DNA from: Gracilibacillus halotolerans | Lineage (GTDB): Bacteria > Bacillota > Bacilli > Bacillales > Amphibacillaceae | Reading direction: 5' to 3' | DNA length: 64,000 nucleotides | Assembly: GCF_014206945.1 (NCBI RefSeq) | Contig: NZ_JACHON010000001.1 | Location: 617,529-681,528 of the forward strand | Part shown: positions 16,328 through 24,738 of the stretch, piece by piece | How the letters are laid out: each line of letters starts with the position of its first letter | Numbering within the stretch: the stretch's first letter is position 1 | Position numbers and translations under genes: made by a program | Notes under the pieces: generated by a model | Told to the model about the DNA's origin: nothing | What the model saw: only the letters and a program-made list of their open reading frames with translations | The model's database searches: none

Positions 16328-17026
16328 ATGTCAATTAAAAATTTCAATTCTAATGTGAATAGCATTCCAGAATTAGCACCACAATGGCAAAAATTAAACT
16401 TAAGAGAGATTCTTAAAAAGAAGGCTGCTTTTGTATCTATTAGCCAAAACAAAGGGCTATATACATCTGAAGGAGGTTTAGGCCACGAAAGACATTATGA
16501 ACGTGGTAGCTTGGAGGCAACAATACGAACTGTAGAAGCAGCGCGGAAAAGAGATAATTTCGTTTCTTATAACTGGGTTGGGTATAATATCTACCGTCAT
16601 GATTATCCGCAATCTGTCTTTGACCAGGCACAATATTCTACTTGGGTAGAAAATATCGATGTATCGGAAGATAAAATTCGCTTCGATAATGAGTTAGCGG
16701 ATGAACTTCAACAAGTTGTCCAACCCGGAGATAATCACTTCTTTGAACAAGCACTTCAATCTGCATTTTTTGGTACTCAACTTCCTCTTGAATTACAGCG
16801 CAAACAAGTAGAAGTAATAGTCTTTACGGGAGTTCATCTGGATTGGTGTGTAGAAGGTAATGTTCGCATTGCACGGGATAATGGCTACTTACCAATTGTT
16901 ATTGGAGATGCTACAGGGTGCGAGTTAGAAGAACAAGAACCAGCTGCATTCGAGAGAATAAATAATATCTTTGCTCCTGTGCTATCTTCTGAACAGTTTG
17001 TCTCGTTACTTAATGATGAGGAATAA
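16328..17026 (+). CDS. Isochorismatase-fold (cysteine hydrolase-like) protein under S-box control
   Basis: The 232-residue protein matches the isochorismatase-like fold: a first strand AAFVSISQNKGLYT, then ALQSAFFGTQL, then VFTGVHLDWCVEGN carrying the nucleophile Cys174. The family normally uses an Asp-Lys-Cys triad. Here the Asp position reads Ser39 and the Lys position (four before SAF) reads Gln141, while Cys and its surroundings are kept. It is either a diverged hydrolase or a non-catalytic relative. The ATG at 16328 follows AGAGGAG by eight bases; a GTG at 16319 overlaps that site. The S-box ties it to sulfur-amino-acid or SAM metabolism; the substrate is unknown. Confidence 0.82.
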   Translation: MSIKNFNSNVNSIPELAPQWQKLNLREILKKKAAFVSISQNKGLYTSEGGLGHERHYERGSLEATIRTVEAARKRDNFVSYNWVGYNIYRHDYPQSVFDQAQYSTWVENIDVSEDKIRFDNELADELQQVVQPGDNHFFEQALQSAFFGTQLPLELQRKQVEVIVFTGVHLDWCVEGNVRIARDNGYLPIVIGDATGCELEEQEPAAFERINNIFAPVLSSEQFVSLLNDEE

Positions 17027-17061
17027 TGTAAGTACAACAAGTATGTTCATAAACTAATTAT

Positions 17062-17108
17062 AAGAAAAATTTAAATATCAGAAGATACTTAGTACGTATC
17101 TTCTGATA
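17062..17108 (-). terminator. Terminator overlapping the end of the 17089-17730 gene
   Basis: TATCAGAAGATAC (17077-17089) and GTATCTTCTGATA (17096-17108) form a perfect 13-bp stem. A T-rich tail follows on the minus strand. The upstream arm encodes the last residues of the gene, SEDTY. Confidence 0.75.
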
Positions 17109-17730
17109 AGCCGTTCTCTTTTATGTAATTAGATAGAACCATTTGGTTTTCTCCCCCACTATCATAGTTAGAAAAGCCAAATTTATTATTCGGTTTATAA
17201 TTATTGTACTCTACGTCTAAATCATGAAGAATTCTATGAATATATATAATTGCTGTGGAGTCCTGGCTTTCTGTCCCTATGTCTGCTAAAAGAAGCATTC
17301 GCTCTAAATCGATCTGCATTGAAGATGGAAATGACTTTTTCTGTTCTAATAATTTGTTAATATGATAGGACATTTCTTCTCTAACTGAATTCATGTTATC
17401 CCAGTCTATAAATTCATGTCTATTGTAGGTAGTTATTTCATTCAAAATTTGATGGTATTCAGCTATAAATAGGGAAATGTTCTGATTATGAGTTGTTTCA
17501 TCAGTTTCCTCTGTTACCCCGATATCTCCATTCTCATCCTTATTATCAGAGTTTCCATCACTATTCACAGTCGTAGCTTCATTCTTTTCTCCCACTTCAT
17601 TTTTTATTACAGGAGCTTCTTGATTTTCTGTTCCATCTCTATCATGAAATTGATAGACAACGCCTAGTGAAATAACTATTAAGAAAATCCCACCTAATAT
17701 AGATATAATGATGCTTTTTTTGTTTCTCAT
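17089..17730 (-). CDS. Unrecognised membrane-anchored protein
   Basis: I do not recognise this 213-residue protein. It has an N-terminal membrane helix (about 6-26), an acidic Asn/Glu/Asp-rich stretch (30-82) likely to be extended, and a C-terminal helical domain (about 84-200). The domain probably lies outside the cell. There is no lipobox. The start follows GGAAGGAGGG. It is the last of three minus-strand genes that each encode one N-terminal helix. Confidence 0.65.
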   Translation of the reverse strand: MRNKKSIIISILGGIFLIVISLGVVYQFHDRDGTENQEAPVIKNEVGEKNEATTVNSDGNSDNKDENGDIGVTEETDETTHNQNISLFIAEYHQILNEITTYNRHEFIDWDNMNSVREEMSYHINKLLEQKKSFPSSMQIDLERMLLLADIGTESQDSTAIIYIHRILHDLDVEYNNYKPNNKFGFSNYDSGGENQMVLSNYIKENGLSEDTY

Positions 17731-17842
17731 AAAACCCTCCTTCCCATAGAAATGGATTCAGATTGGGCTTATCGTACTAATTAGTTATAGCTAATATTAT
17801 TAATTGCAATTTCCTGTAAGTGTTGCATTCTTTGAGTTTATA

Positions 17843-18061
17843 TTATTCCTTAGAATTTTTTAAGGTCTTTATTTCTTCTAAGATTTCCTTTTGGACTTGC
17901 AACATTTCTTCTCTAATTTTTATTGCTTCCCGCATTGCGTTTGCATTATTCTTACCTATGTCTTGAAATCGATTCAATCCCGATTTGGACCAAGTAATTA
18001 ACGTTGCTATGATAATTATTACCGTTATTAATATAGCCGAGTAAAAAATAATCTCAAACAT
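17843..18061 (-). CDS. Unrecognised small membrane protein with coiled coil
   Basis: A 72-residue protein with one membrane helix (about 4-24) and a charged helical tail (REAIKIREEMLQVQKEILEE) that reads as a short coiled coil, probably cytoplasmic. AGGAGG precedes the ATG. It starts 16 bases after the end of the gene at 18078-18782, so the two are probably co-transcribed. No function can be assigned. Confidence 0.65.
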   Translation of the reverse strand: MFEIIFYSAILITVIIIIATLITWSKSGLNRFQDIGKNNANAMREAIKIREEMLQVQKEILEEIKTLKNSKE

Positions 18062-18077
18062 AAAGAATTCCTCCTAA

Positions 18078-18782
18078 CTATTTAGATTTTATTTTTATTT
18101 TATATATGTATGCATGATCAGCATCATCCAACATAGTCTGGAAATTAGGATCGCTTTCATCTAGTATTCCGGTGAAATCAACCTTTCCATCGACAGATTC
18201 TATTTTAGTCGCAAGAATTAGTTCTTCATTCAATTTAATAGACTTACGAACTGATAAATCTTCAAAAGAGCTTAAATTGTTTGGATACCTAGGTACACTA
18301 GAAAAAATGGCTCCAATTTGATTTCCTTTTCTATCTCCTAAAAGGCTTGCCCTATAAGTATTATAGACAATCTCTGTCTTCTCATACACCGGAGATTCAA
18401 CTAAGATAAAGCTATATTTATTAACACCTGATACGAGAATAAAACTATTTTCTATCAAATTATCTTGCTGTATACCATTTTGATAATGTTCTATCCAATA
18501 GTGTAAGTGTAATTCGAGATCAGCATCGTTAGGGAAATATATATCATACGCTAAAGTATTATCTGTCCCTGCAGCTCGAAAAATATCATATTCTCGTTCT
18601 GTCATTTCCATAGGTTGAATATAAGGTTCTTCACCCAATTTATTAGCCTTTTCTTTTTCATTTCCTAGATTTACTTTTCCATAGATAAACAATGATAGAG
18701 TGATTACTAACATGATAAGTAAACTTACACGTAGGAAAAGCAATGTTCTTCTGTACTTTTGATTTGATTCTTCCACTTCCAT
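18078..18782 (-). CDS. Unrecognised membrane-anchored protein
   Basis: A 234-residue protein with a basic N-terminus, one membrane helix (about 13-33) and a mainly beta-strand C-terminal domain that would face outside. No family is recognised. TAAAGGAGGGCTGGG precedes the ATG. The first gene of this local group of three; the 296-base divergent gap to 19079 is AT-rich with no clear operator. Confidence 0.65.
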   Translation of the reverse strand: MEVEESNQKYRRTLLFLRVSLLIMLVITLSLFIYGKVNLGNEKEKANKLGEEPYIQPMEMTEREYDIFRAAGTDNTLAYDIYFPNDADLELHLHYWIEHYQNGIQQDNLIENSFILVSGVNKYSFILVESPVYEKTEIVYNTYRASLLGDRKGNQIGAIFSSVPRYPNNLSSFEDLSVRKSIKLNEELILATKIESVDGKVDFTGILDESDPNFQTMLDDADHAYIYKIKIKSK

Positions 18783-19078
18783 CCCAGCCCTCCTTTAATT
18801 GTAAAAAAGAATCCGCTACCATTATTCCATAATATACAATCTATGACAATAAGTATTTCTATTGTAATATTATAAAAAAGTCTAATGCTATATTAGAATT
18901 AAACATCACTTATGAAATTTATAAATAATTGGTCTATTTGTAGAAAATAGTACTAGTCGAAAATCAATTAATTCCATATACATGGATGAATTACCACTAA
19001 ACCAAGTTTTTTGAATTTACCCTAGTAAATAGATCTTTTATAGGGTAAAATTGTCAATAGTGTTCGGAGGGAATAAAA

Positions 19079-19606
19079 ATGGATAATAACAAAACGAACG
19101 AAATATATGCTTCTGGTACATACTCTAAAGTTGACGTTGTACAATTATACGCTTTTCAATTTAGGAAAATTTTTGTTGTTCTCTTTCTTGTTACTCTATT
19201 CTTTTGCTTACTCCCACTATATGTATTGTTAGATATCGCTGCTTTTATTATTATCTCACCGATTGTGTTAATTTTTGTTTGGTTATATATAATAATCTTA
19301 AAATTGATTTTCAAGTTCGGTTACCGTAAACAGTACAACAATAATAGCTTCCTCACACTTCAAAGGGAGTTTATAATTACTAATGTGGGTATAACTCAGA
19401 AAATCCCGAACAAATCATACATAACTCTTAAATGGAGTGACATAGTCAAAGGTTTTGAACTCGATAAGATGTTTGTTTTATATATTTCAAATAATACTTC
19501 ACTCTTGTTGCCTAAAAGCTTTTTTGATTCAAAAGATGACGAACTTTTAGTAAAGCAAATGGCAAAGGAAAATTTAAGTATTAAATTCAAAAGAAAGTTT
19601 ATTTAA
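19079..19606 (+). CDS. YcxB-like membrane protein, first copy
   Basis: The 175-residue protein has two central membrane helices (about 28-48 and 53-75) and a C-terminal domain with the YcxB-like pattern: REFIITNVGI, then LKWSDIVKGFEL, then LLLPKSFFDSKDDE. The family has no known function. The ATG follows GGAGGGAATAAAA. The protein at 19748-20287 is a clear paralogue sharing MDNN, ASGTYS, RKQYNN and the C-terminal pattern, so this is a tandem duplication. Confidence 0.75.
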   Translation: MDNNKTNEIYASGTYSKVDVVQLYAFQFRKIFVVLFLVTLFFCLLPLYVLLDIAAFIIISPIVLIFVWLYIIILKLIFKFGYRKQYNNNSFLTLQREFIITNVGITQKIPNKSYITLKWSDIVKGFELDKMFVLYISNNTSLLLPKSFFDSKDDELLVKQMAKENLSIKFKRKFI

Positions 19607-19747
19607 AATACCTAAAAAGTAATTTTTGAAAATTATTAAAGGATAGTAATTGTACTTCTCTAGATTTTCTCTTACACACAGAAACTAGTCTTTTGGGAGA
19701 GATTGGATGATTGTAATTATCTGTATACGGGGACGGGGATAAAGAAA

Positions 19748-20287
19748 ATGGATAATAATATAACTCATGAAATAAACGCATCGGGAACATATTCTAGAGA
19801 AGAAGTTGAACAATTAAATTCTTTTCTCAGAAAAAGAATTTCTATTTTAATCTTTGTTGTTACTATGATATATTGTTTGATTCCATCTGAACTTTTGTTG
19901 GATATGCCTGTTATAATTCGAATCCCACTTGTGCTGCTATTCGCTTTTTTAATTACATTTATTTTCATGATAATTCTCAAGAATAGAGCTCGTAAGCAAT
20001 ACAATAATGATAGATTAGTTAAACTCGAACGAAACTTTAAAATAACATGTAAAGGAATTACTCATTCTTCAGAAGCATCACACGTGTCTATTGAGTGGGA
20101 TGATATAGCAATGGGTTTTGAACTCAATAAGATATTTATTGTTATTTACTTTTCTAATAATATACTTATGTTACCAAAGAGATTTTTCTCTTCAAAAGAG
20201 GATGAACTTTTATTTAAGAAAATCGTAAGTGAGAATATAAAAATAAAGTTAAAAAGAGACCATGTCGATATTGATAGAAACGTATAA
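19748..20287 (+). CDS. YcxB-like membrane protein, second copy
   Basis: The 179-residue paralogue of the preceding gene has the same plan: MDNN start, ASGTYS, two membrane helices (about 28-48 and 52-73), RKQYNN, IEWDDIAMGFEL and LMLPKRFFSSKEDE. The start at 19748 is chosen because it aligns with the first copy; an in-frame ATG at 19703 would add 15 residues without counterpart. The copies differ most in the membrane segments. Role unknown. Confidence 0.75.
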   Translation: MDNNITHEINASGTYSREEVEQLNSFLRKRISILIFVVTMIYCLIPSELLLDMPVIIRIPLVLLFAFLITFIFMIILKNRARKQYNNDRLVKLERNFKITCKGITHSSEASHVSIEWDDIAMGFELNKIFIVIYFSNNILMLPKRFFSSKEDELLFKKIVSENIKIKLKRDHVDIDRNV

Positions 20288-20385
20288 ACTTAGTTATAAT
20301 CAGTGAAGTTACTTACAGTAATCTCCTATCCCAATCATCAGAGTTTTTATGGAAGGCTGGCAAGTCATTTTAAAAATACAATTTA

Positions 20386-20430
20386 AGTGCAAAGTTATGT
20401 ATTTTCTTCCTTCATAACTCTGCACTTTTA
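20386..20430 (+). terminator. Terminator after the YcxB-like pair
   Basis: AGTGCAAAGTTATG pairs with CATAACTCTGCACT (one mismatch), followed by TTTTA. It is about 100 bases after the second copy. Confidence 0.7.
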
Positions 20431-20491
20431 TTTAGCACTAAACATCTACTATTTTCGATGATTTACTATTATTTTTTAGGTGGTGTTAACA

Positions 20492-20797
20492 GTGAAAATT
20501 TTAATTAAAGTTGCTGGTATCTTAACCATACTCATATCTATTGCTGCGCAATTGACAGCTTTTATTGATGACTCCTACACGATGGGTAATATTTGGTTTA
20601 TTGGAGTACTAAGTGGGATTCTAACAATAATTAGTGCTAATAAGATACATACAAATCTAAAAATTTCTTTCTTATTGTTAATTGTATCCACTGTACTAGG
20701 TGTCATATCTATTGCTTATTTGTTTATATTACCTGGAATTATAAATCTCATTGCATTACTATATTTATTTATCAAGAATCAACCTAATAATATTTAA
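20492..20797 (+). CDS. Unrecognised small three-helix membrane protein
   Basis: A 101-residue hydrophobic protein with about three to four membrane helices (5-25, 36-54, 62-80, 82-95). The GTG at 20492 is preferred because AGGTGG lies eight bases upstream; GTG codons at 20480 and 20483 overlap that site. It resembles generic small integral membrane proteins and no family is recognised. Confidence 0.6.
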   Translation: MKILIKVAGILTILISIAAQLTAFIDDSYTMGNIWFIGVLSGILTIISANKIHTNLKISFLLLIVSTVLGVISIAYLFILPGIINLIALLYLFIKNQPNNI

Positions 20798-20992
20798 TGT
20801 AAAATTCTCAATTTTTTATTTGATTACAATAATCATTTTTTCATATTACTCACCGTTCTATTGGCTAATATTTTTTCATTTATCTTTTTTTCTTGTACAT
20901 TTTTGCTTTTACTATGACATAAATGGCTTTATTTTCTATATTTAGCTTATAAAAGCACGGAATTTACAATACCTTACATAATGATTATTTTA

Positions 20993-21015
20993 TGTATGCG
21001 TTTTCTTGGTATAAT
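20993..21015 (+). promoter_or_regulatory. pel promoter -10 with overlapping cre-like site
   Basis: TGTATGCGTTTTCT (20993-21006) matches the cre consensus at 12 of 14 positions and ends four bases before a perfect TATAAT (21010-21015). CcpA bound there would cover the promoter spacer, a classic repression position. The -35 is weak. The rest of the 310-base gap 20798-21107 is AT-rich, with only a possible leader ORF at 21045-21077. Confidence 0.55.
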
Positions 21016-21107
21016 AGAATGGAATTTATAGGAAAGGAGGGTGGGTGACTAGCCGTTGTCTATTAGCCGCTGGATGAACCAAAAAACTGAAAAGGACGTG
21101 AAAGAAA

Positions 21108-22106
21108 ATGAAGAAGAATTTACGTAATTTTGCTGTAGTTACTCTCGTCGCATTTCTTTCCTTTGGTCTAGCTTTACAAAGCGTTGTTGCCTCTAGTCCT
21201 GATTTTAGTCAAACCGGCTTTGCTACATTCGATGGTGGTACGACCGGTGGTGAAGGTGGAGATACTGTAACTGTTCATACCGGCGATCAATTAATCCAAG
21301 CTATTAAAGATAAAGATAACAATACACCACTCACTATTTATGTTGATGGTACAATTACACCAAGTAATACGTCCGATAGCAAAATTAATGTGAAGGATGT
21401 TTCAGATTTATCCATCTTAGGAGTAGGTACAAATGGTGAGTTGGACGGTATTGGTATTAAGGTTTGGAGAGCTGAGAATATCATTATTCGAAATCTAACT
21501 ATTCATGAAGTTCGTACTGGTGACAAAGACGCAATAAGTATTGAAGGACCTTCCAATAATATATGGGTCGATCATAATGAGCTTTATGCGAGCTTAAATG
21601 TCGATAAAGACTATTATGATGGTCTATTTGATGTAAAACGTGATGCCTATAATATTACGTTTTCTTGGAATTATGTCCATGACGGCTGGAAATCCATGCT
21701 TTTTGGTTCATCTGATAGTGACAACTATGATAGAAATATTACGTTACACCACAATCATTTTAAAGATTTAAATTCTCGGGTCCCAAGCTTCCGGTATGGT
21801 AAGGGACATTTATATAACAACTATTTTGAAGGGATTATTGACACAGGTATCAATGCGAGAATGGGTGCGGAGTTACTTGTAGAAAATAATGTTTTTGAGA
21901 ATTCCAACAATCCTTTAGGCTATTGGTATAGCAATTCTACAGGCTATTGGAACGTCTCGAATAACCTTTATATTAATAGTAGTGGCAGTCAGCCTACTAC
22001 TTCTACTACAAATTATACGGTACCGTACTCCTACACACTTACTCCAGTAGAAGATGTGAAATCACTGGTTCAGCAGTATGCTGGTGTCGGGGTAGTACAA
22101 CCGTAG
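21108..22106 (+). CDS. pel: Secreted family 1 pectate lyase
   Basis: The 332-residue protein has a signal peptide (about 1-28) and a right-handed beta-helix with the Pel motifs [29 protein letters not shown] and [20 protein letters not shown]. The Arg in the last motif corresponds to the catalytic Arg of family 1, and the Asp residues fit calcium binding. It cleaves polygalacturonate by beta-elimination outside the cell and has no wall anchor. It would complement the anchored family 9 enzyme 10 kb away. AAAGGA lies 11 bases before the ATG. Confidence 0.95.
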   Translation: MKKNLRNFAVVTLVAFLSFGLALQSVVASSPDFSQTGFATFDGGTTGGEGGDTVTVHTGDQLIQAIKDKDNNTPLTIYVDGTITPSNTSDSKINVKDVSDLSILGVGTNGELDGIGIKVWRAENIIIRNLTIHEVRTGDKDAISIEGPSNNIWVDHNELYASLNVDKDYYDGLFDVKRDAYNITFSWNYVHDGWKSMLFGSSDSDNYDRNITLHHNHFKDLNSRVPSFRYGKGHLYNNYFEGIIDTGINARMGAELLVENNVFENSNNPLGYWYSNSTGYWNVSNNLYINSSGSQPTTSTTNYTVPYSYTLTPVEDVKSLVQQYAGVGVVQP

Positions 22107-22115
22107 ATTTAAGCA

Positions 22116-22150
22116 AAGAAAGAGGTCACAAAGTGGCCTCTTTCTCTATA
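22116..22150 (+). terminator. Terminator of pel
   Basis: AGAAAGAGG and CCTCTTTCT form the stem, extended inward by CAC/GTG, with a short T-rich tail. It lies between convergent pel and yqeM and may work in both directions. Confidence 0.75.
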
Positions 22151-22152
22151 TC

Positions 22153-22905
22153 TTATTTTTTTATACAAACCAAAAAAATCCGCTCTGCGCTCTCTTCTGA
22201 CAAAATGGGTTCGGGTTTAAAATCCGCACTTATTTGATGAATCACAAATCCTGTTTTTTCTAATAACTCTCTATACGTCGAGATGGGAAACGTACGTTGA
22301 ATGTGTGTTTCATCGAATCGTTCATATAAATTATTTTGATCACTTTGTAGAAAGAAGGTTAAATCATGCATGAGTTCTCCAGTTCGCTCTCCTTCTGAAC
22401 AAAGCCAAATATATGTTAAATCCTCATATATTTCAGAAAAAACTTGATTTTTCATATTATGTTCAAAGTGATTGACACTATGGACATCGAATATAAATAA
22501 GCCATTCTCGGATAAAGAAGTCGCTATTCGGGTAAATGCTTGCTCTAACTCATCTTCCTCTGTTATATAATTCACCACATCACAAAGACTTACTGCAATG
22601 TCACAATTATGAATGCCTTCTAATGTCCGCAAATCTTGTTGAATGAAATGGACACTTTCCCCTTCGCTAACAGTTTCAGCTTGAGCATAAGCAAGCATGT
22701 CCTCCGACATATCGACACCAGTCACGTCAAACCCTGATTTTGTAAATCGAATACTCATTTTACCCGTACCACAACCTAGATCTAAAAGCTTTTTGCCGTT
22801 TGGATTTAACTCTTGAATATAGTGATTCACAAAGTTATACCACTCTTCATATGGAGCATCCTCCATCAAATTATCGTAAATGTAGGCTAGTTTCGAGTAA
22901 GCCAT
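22153..22905 (-). CDS. yqeM: SAM-dependent methyltransferase YqeM
   Basis: A 250-residue class I methyltransferase with motif I LDLGCGTGKMS and the acidic VTGVDMSEDML that binds the SAM ribose. The substrate is unknown. It is the last gene of the yqeG-yqeM operon, one base after rsfS. In B. subtilis the next gene is comER; here pel is convergent with it and comER is about 19 kb away. Confidence 0.9.
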   Translation of the reverse strand: MAYSKLAYIYDNLMEDAPYEEWYNFVNHYIQELNPNGKKLLDLGCGTGKMSIRFTKSGFDVTGVDMSEDMLAYAQAETVSEGESVHFIQQDLRTLEGIHNCDIAVSLCDVVNYITEEDELEQAFTRIATSLSENGLFIFDVHSVNHFEHNMKNQVFSEIYEDLTYIWLCSEGERTGELMHDLTFFLQSDQNNLYERFDETHIQRTFPISTYRELLEKTGFVIHQISADFKPEPILSEESAERIFLVCIKK

Positions 22906-22906
22906 C

Positions 22907-23251
22907 TTATAAATTCACTTCTAATTGTGGAGCATCTCCCCACAGTTTCTCTAAATTATAATAGCTTCTTTCTTCGCGATGAAAGATATGGCAAACGATA
23001 TCTCCTAAATCAACTAACACCCAACGAGCTTGATCGAACCCTTCCATCCGCTTTATGTCAATGTTATGACTATCTGCAACGTCTTTTACTTCACGTGCAA
23101 TAGCCTGTACTTGTCGTTCATTGGATGCTTCACAGATAAGAAAATAATCAGCGATTAAGGATACTTCCTTCATATCCAGAACAACAATACCTTCTGCTCG
23201 CTTGTCATCACACGCTTTTGCAACTGTTTCTATAACTTGTCTACTCTCCAT
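22907..23251 (-). CDS. rsfS: Ribosomal silencing factor RsfS
   Basis: A 114-residue RsfS/Iojap protein with DYFLICEASNERQVQAIA, GFDQARWVLVDLGDIVCHIF and the C-terminal YYNLEKLW. It binds ribosomal protein L14 and blocks subunit joining when nutrients are scarce. It overlaps the end of yqeK by 11 bases. Confidence 0.96.
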   Translation of the reverse strand: MESRQVIETVAKACDDKRAEGIVVLDMKEVSLIADYFLICEASNERQVQAIAREVKDVADSHNIDIKRMEGFDQARWVLVDLGDIVCHIFHREERSYYNLEKLWGDAPQLEVNL

Positions 23252-23825
23252 TCAGAGACCTCCCGATAAATTTTTCGTTATATAGATGGAATGTATCTGG
23301 ATAGACCGATTGATTTCTCCCAATTAAAAATTCAATCGTATTTTTAGCAGCCATCCAGCATGCATTATTTAAATCCTCATATACCATTTTCCTTACTTCA
23401 TCTACCCCTGGGAACGCTCTCCCCGGTTCAATGTAATCCGCTATATAGATAATTCTGTCCAATAAAGACATATTTCGTCTACCAGTTGTATGCCACCTAA
23501 TGGCACTCAATACTTCTTCGTCGTTAATACCAACTTCATGTTTAACTAAGATAGAGCCCACTGGTCCATGCCAAAGCTCTGGATGATATTCCAATAAATC
23601 GTGAGGAAGTTTTTCTTTAATAATCCACTTCTGCATTTCTTCTTTATCTCTATATTTAGCATAATCGTGAAAAATAGCAGCAAGTTCTGTCTTTTCTTTA
23701 TTTACCTCGTAATAATCCGCTAATTGTAACGCTGTTTCCATTACTCGAACGGTGTGTTCATATCTTGGTTTGGTAAGTTGTTTCTTAACGATTTCTAACG
23801 CTTCTGCTCTTTCCATATTCGTCAC
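23241..23825 (-). CDS. yqeK: HD-domain Ap4A hydrolase YqeK
   Basis: A 194-residue HD phosphohydrolase with YEHTVRV, AIFHDYAKYRD and the downstream His/Asp metal ligands (HGPVGSILVKHE, IIYIADYIEPGR). The YqeK family splits diadenosine tetraphosphate symmetrically to ADP. It follows nadD by 36 bases and overlaps rsfS. Confidence 0.92.
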   Translation of the reverse strand: MTNMERAEALEIVKKQLTKPRYEHTVRVMETALQLADYYEVNKEKTELAAIFHDYAKYRDKEEMQKWIIKEKLPHDLLEYHPELWHGPVGSILVKHEVGINDEEVLSAIRWHTTGRRNMSLLDRIIYIADYIEPGRAFPGVDEVRKMVYEDLNNACWMAAKNTIEFLIGRNQSVYPDTFHLYNEKFIGRSLNGE

Positions 23826-23861
23826 TCCGCATCTATTTTGGAGTTATAGTTATTCTTATGT

Positions 23862-24443
23862 TCACATTAACTTCCGATATAACCCTTTTTCTTTAATAAA
23901 ATCTATGACATGTGGACTTGTTAAATATCGAATAGATTTTCCGTTTGCTATTCGATCCCGTATATCTGTTGATGATATTTCGATAATCGGCATCTCTACT
24001 TCCTTAACCGGATAAGGTGACTTTGTAGTATAACCTTGTCGTTCTATTCCGATAAATGTTATTAGTTCTGCCAATTCGTCTATTCGGTGCCATTTTGGCA
24101 AATAATCCACCATGTCCCCACCAATAATAAAAAAGAATTCTGTATCTTTGTTTTGCTTTTGAAGCTCTTGTACCGTATCGATCGTAAATGACTTTCCCTG
24201 TCTATCTATTTCTATTGTTTCTATATAGAAAGATGGCCGATCGGCTACTGAAAGCTCTAGCATCTTTATTCGATCGGCTACGTCCGTTTTAGCTTCTGCT
24301 TTATGAGGAGGAATATAAGAGGGAATAAACCAAATTTCGTCCAAATTCATTTCTTCATAAGCACGTTCTGCCATTAACATGTGACCATAGTGCGGAGGAT
24401 CAAATGTCCCCCCTAGAAGGCCAACTCTCTTTTTTACTGTCAT
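23862..24443 (-). CDS. nadD: Nicotinate-nucleotide adenylyltransferase
   Basis: The 193-residue protein has the nucleotidyltransferase signature GGTFDPPHYGHM and the ISSTDIRDRI motif. It makes nicotinate adenine dinucleotide from NaMN and ATP in NAD synthesis. Its ATG directly follows the stop of yhbY. Confidence 0.97.
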   Translation of the reverse strand: MTVKKRVGLLGGTFDPPHYGHMLMAERAYEEMNLDEIWFIPSYIPPHKAEAKTDVADRIKMLELSVADRPSFYIETIEIDRQGKSFTIDTVQELQKQNKDTEFFFIIGGDMVDYLPKWHRIDELAELITFIGIERQGYTTKSPYPVKEVEMPIIEISSTDIRDRIANGKSIRYLTSPHVIDFIKEKGLYRKLM

Positions 24444-24737
24444 TTAAGGCAACTCAATCACTTTATTTTCGATAGATTCTTTATATAGAACGATTGTATT
24501 TCCAATGATTTGAACAATGGAAGCGCCGGTCCCTTCTGCAAGTGCATTTGCAACGTCATCCTTATCCTCCAGACAATTTTGCAATATTGATATTTTGATT
24601 AACTCTCTCTTTTCTAATGCTTCTCCAACTTGCTTTATCATATTGTCATTTACACCATCTTTTCCCACTTGGAAAATTGGCGTTAAATGGTGTGCTTTTG
24701 AACGCAAGAAGCGTTTTTGTTTACCTGTTAAATTCAA
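24444..24737 (-). CDS. yhbY: YhbY/YqeI CRM-domain RNA-binding protein
   Basis: A 97-residue CRM-domain protein with LTGKQKRFLRSKAHHL and FQVGKDGVNDNMIKQV. It is linked to ribosome assembly. A TTG at 24737 is chosen: AGAGGTG lies six bases upstream and the product then matches the B. subtilis length. A GTG three codons earlier (24746) overlaps that site. Confidence 0.92.
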   Translation of the reverse strand: MNLTGKQKRFLRSKAHHLTPIFQVGKDGVNDNMIKQVGEALEKRELIKISILQNCLEDKDDVANALAEGTGASIVQIIGNTIVLYKESIENKVIELP

Positions 24738-24738
24738 A

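Noticed and set aside
18783-19078. Inverted sequence ATTCCATATACATGGAT between divergent genes
   Set aside because: A short imperfect palindrome in AT-rich DNA, with no repeat elsewhere and no clear promoter context.
20751-20945. A 64-codon plus-strand frame of mostly Phe, Ile and Tyr
   Set aside because: It overlaps the end of the small membrane protein gene, has no ribosome-binding site, and its composition simply reflects AT-rich DNA.
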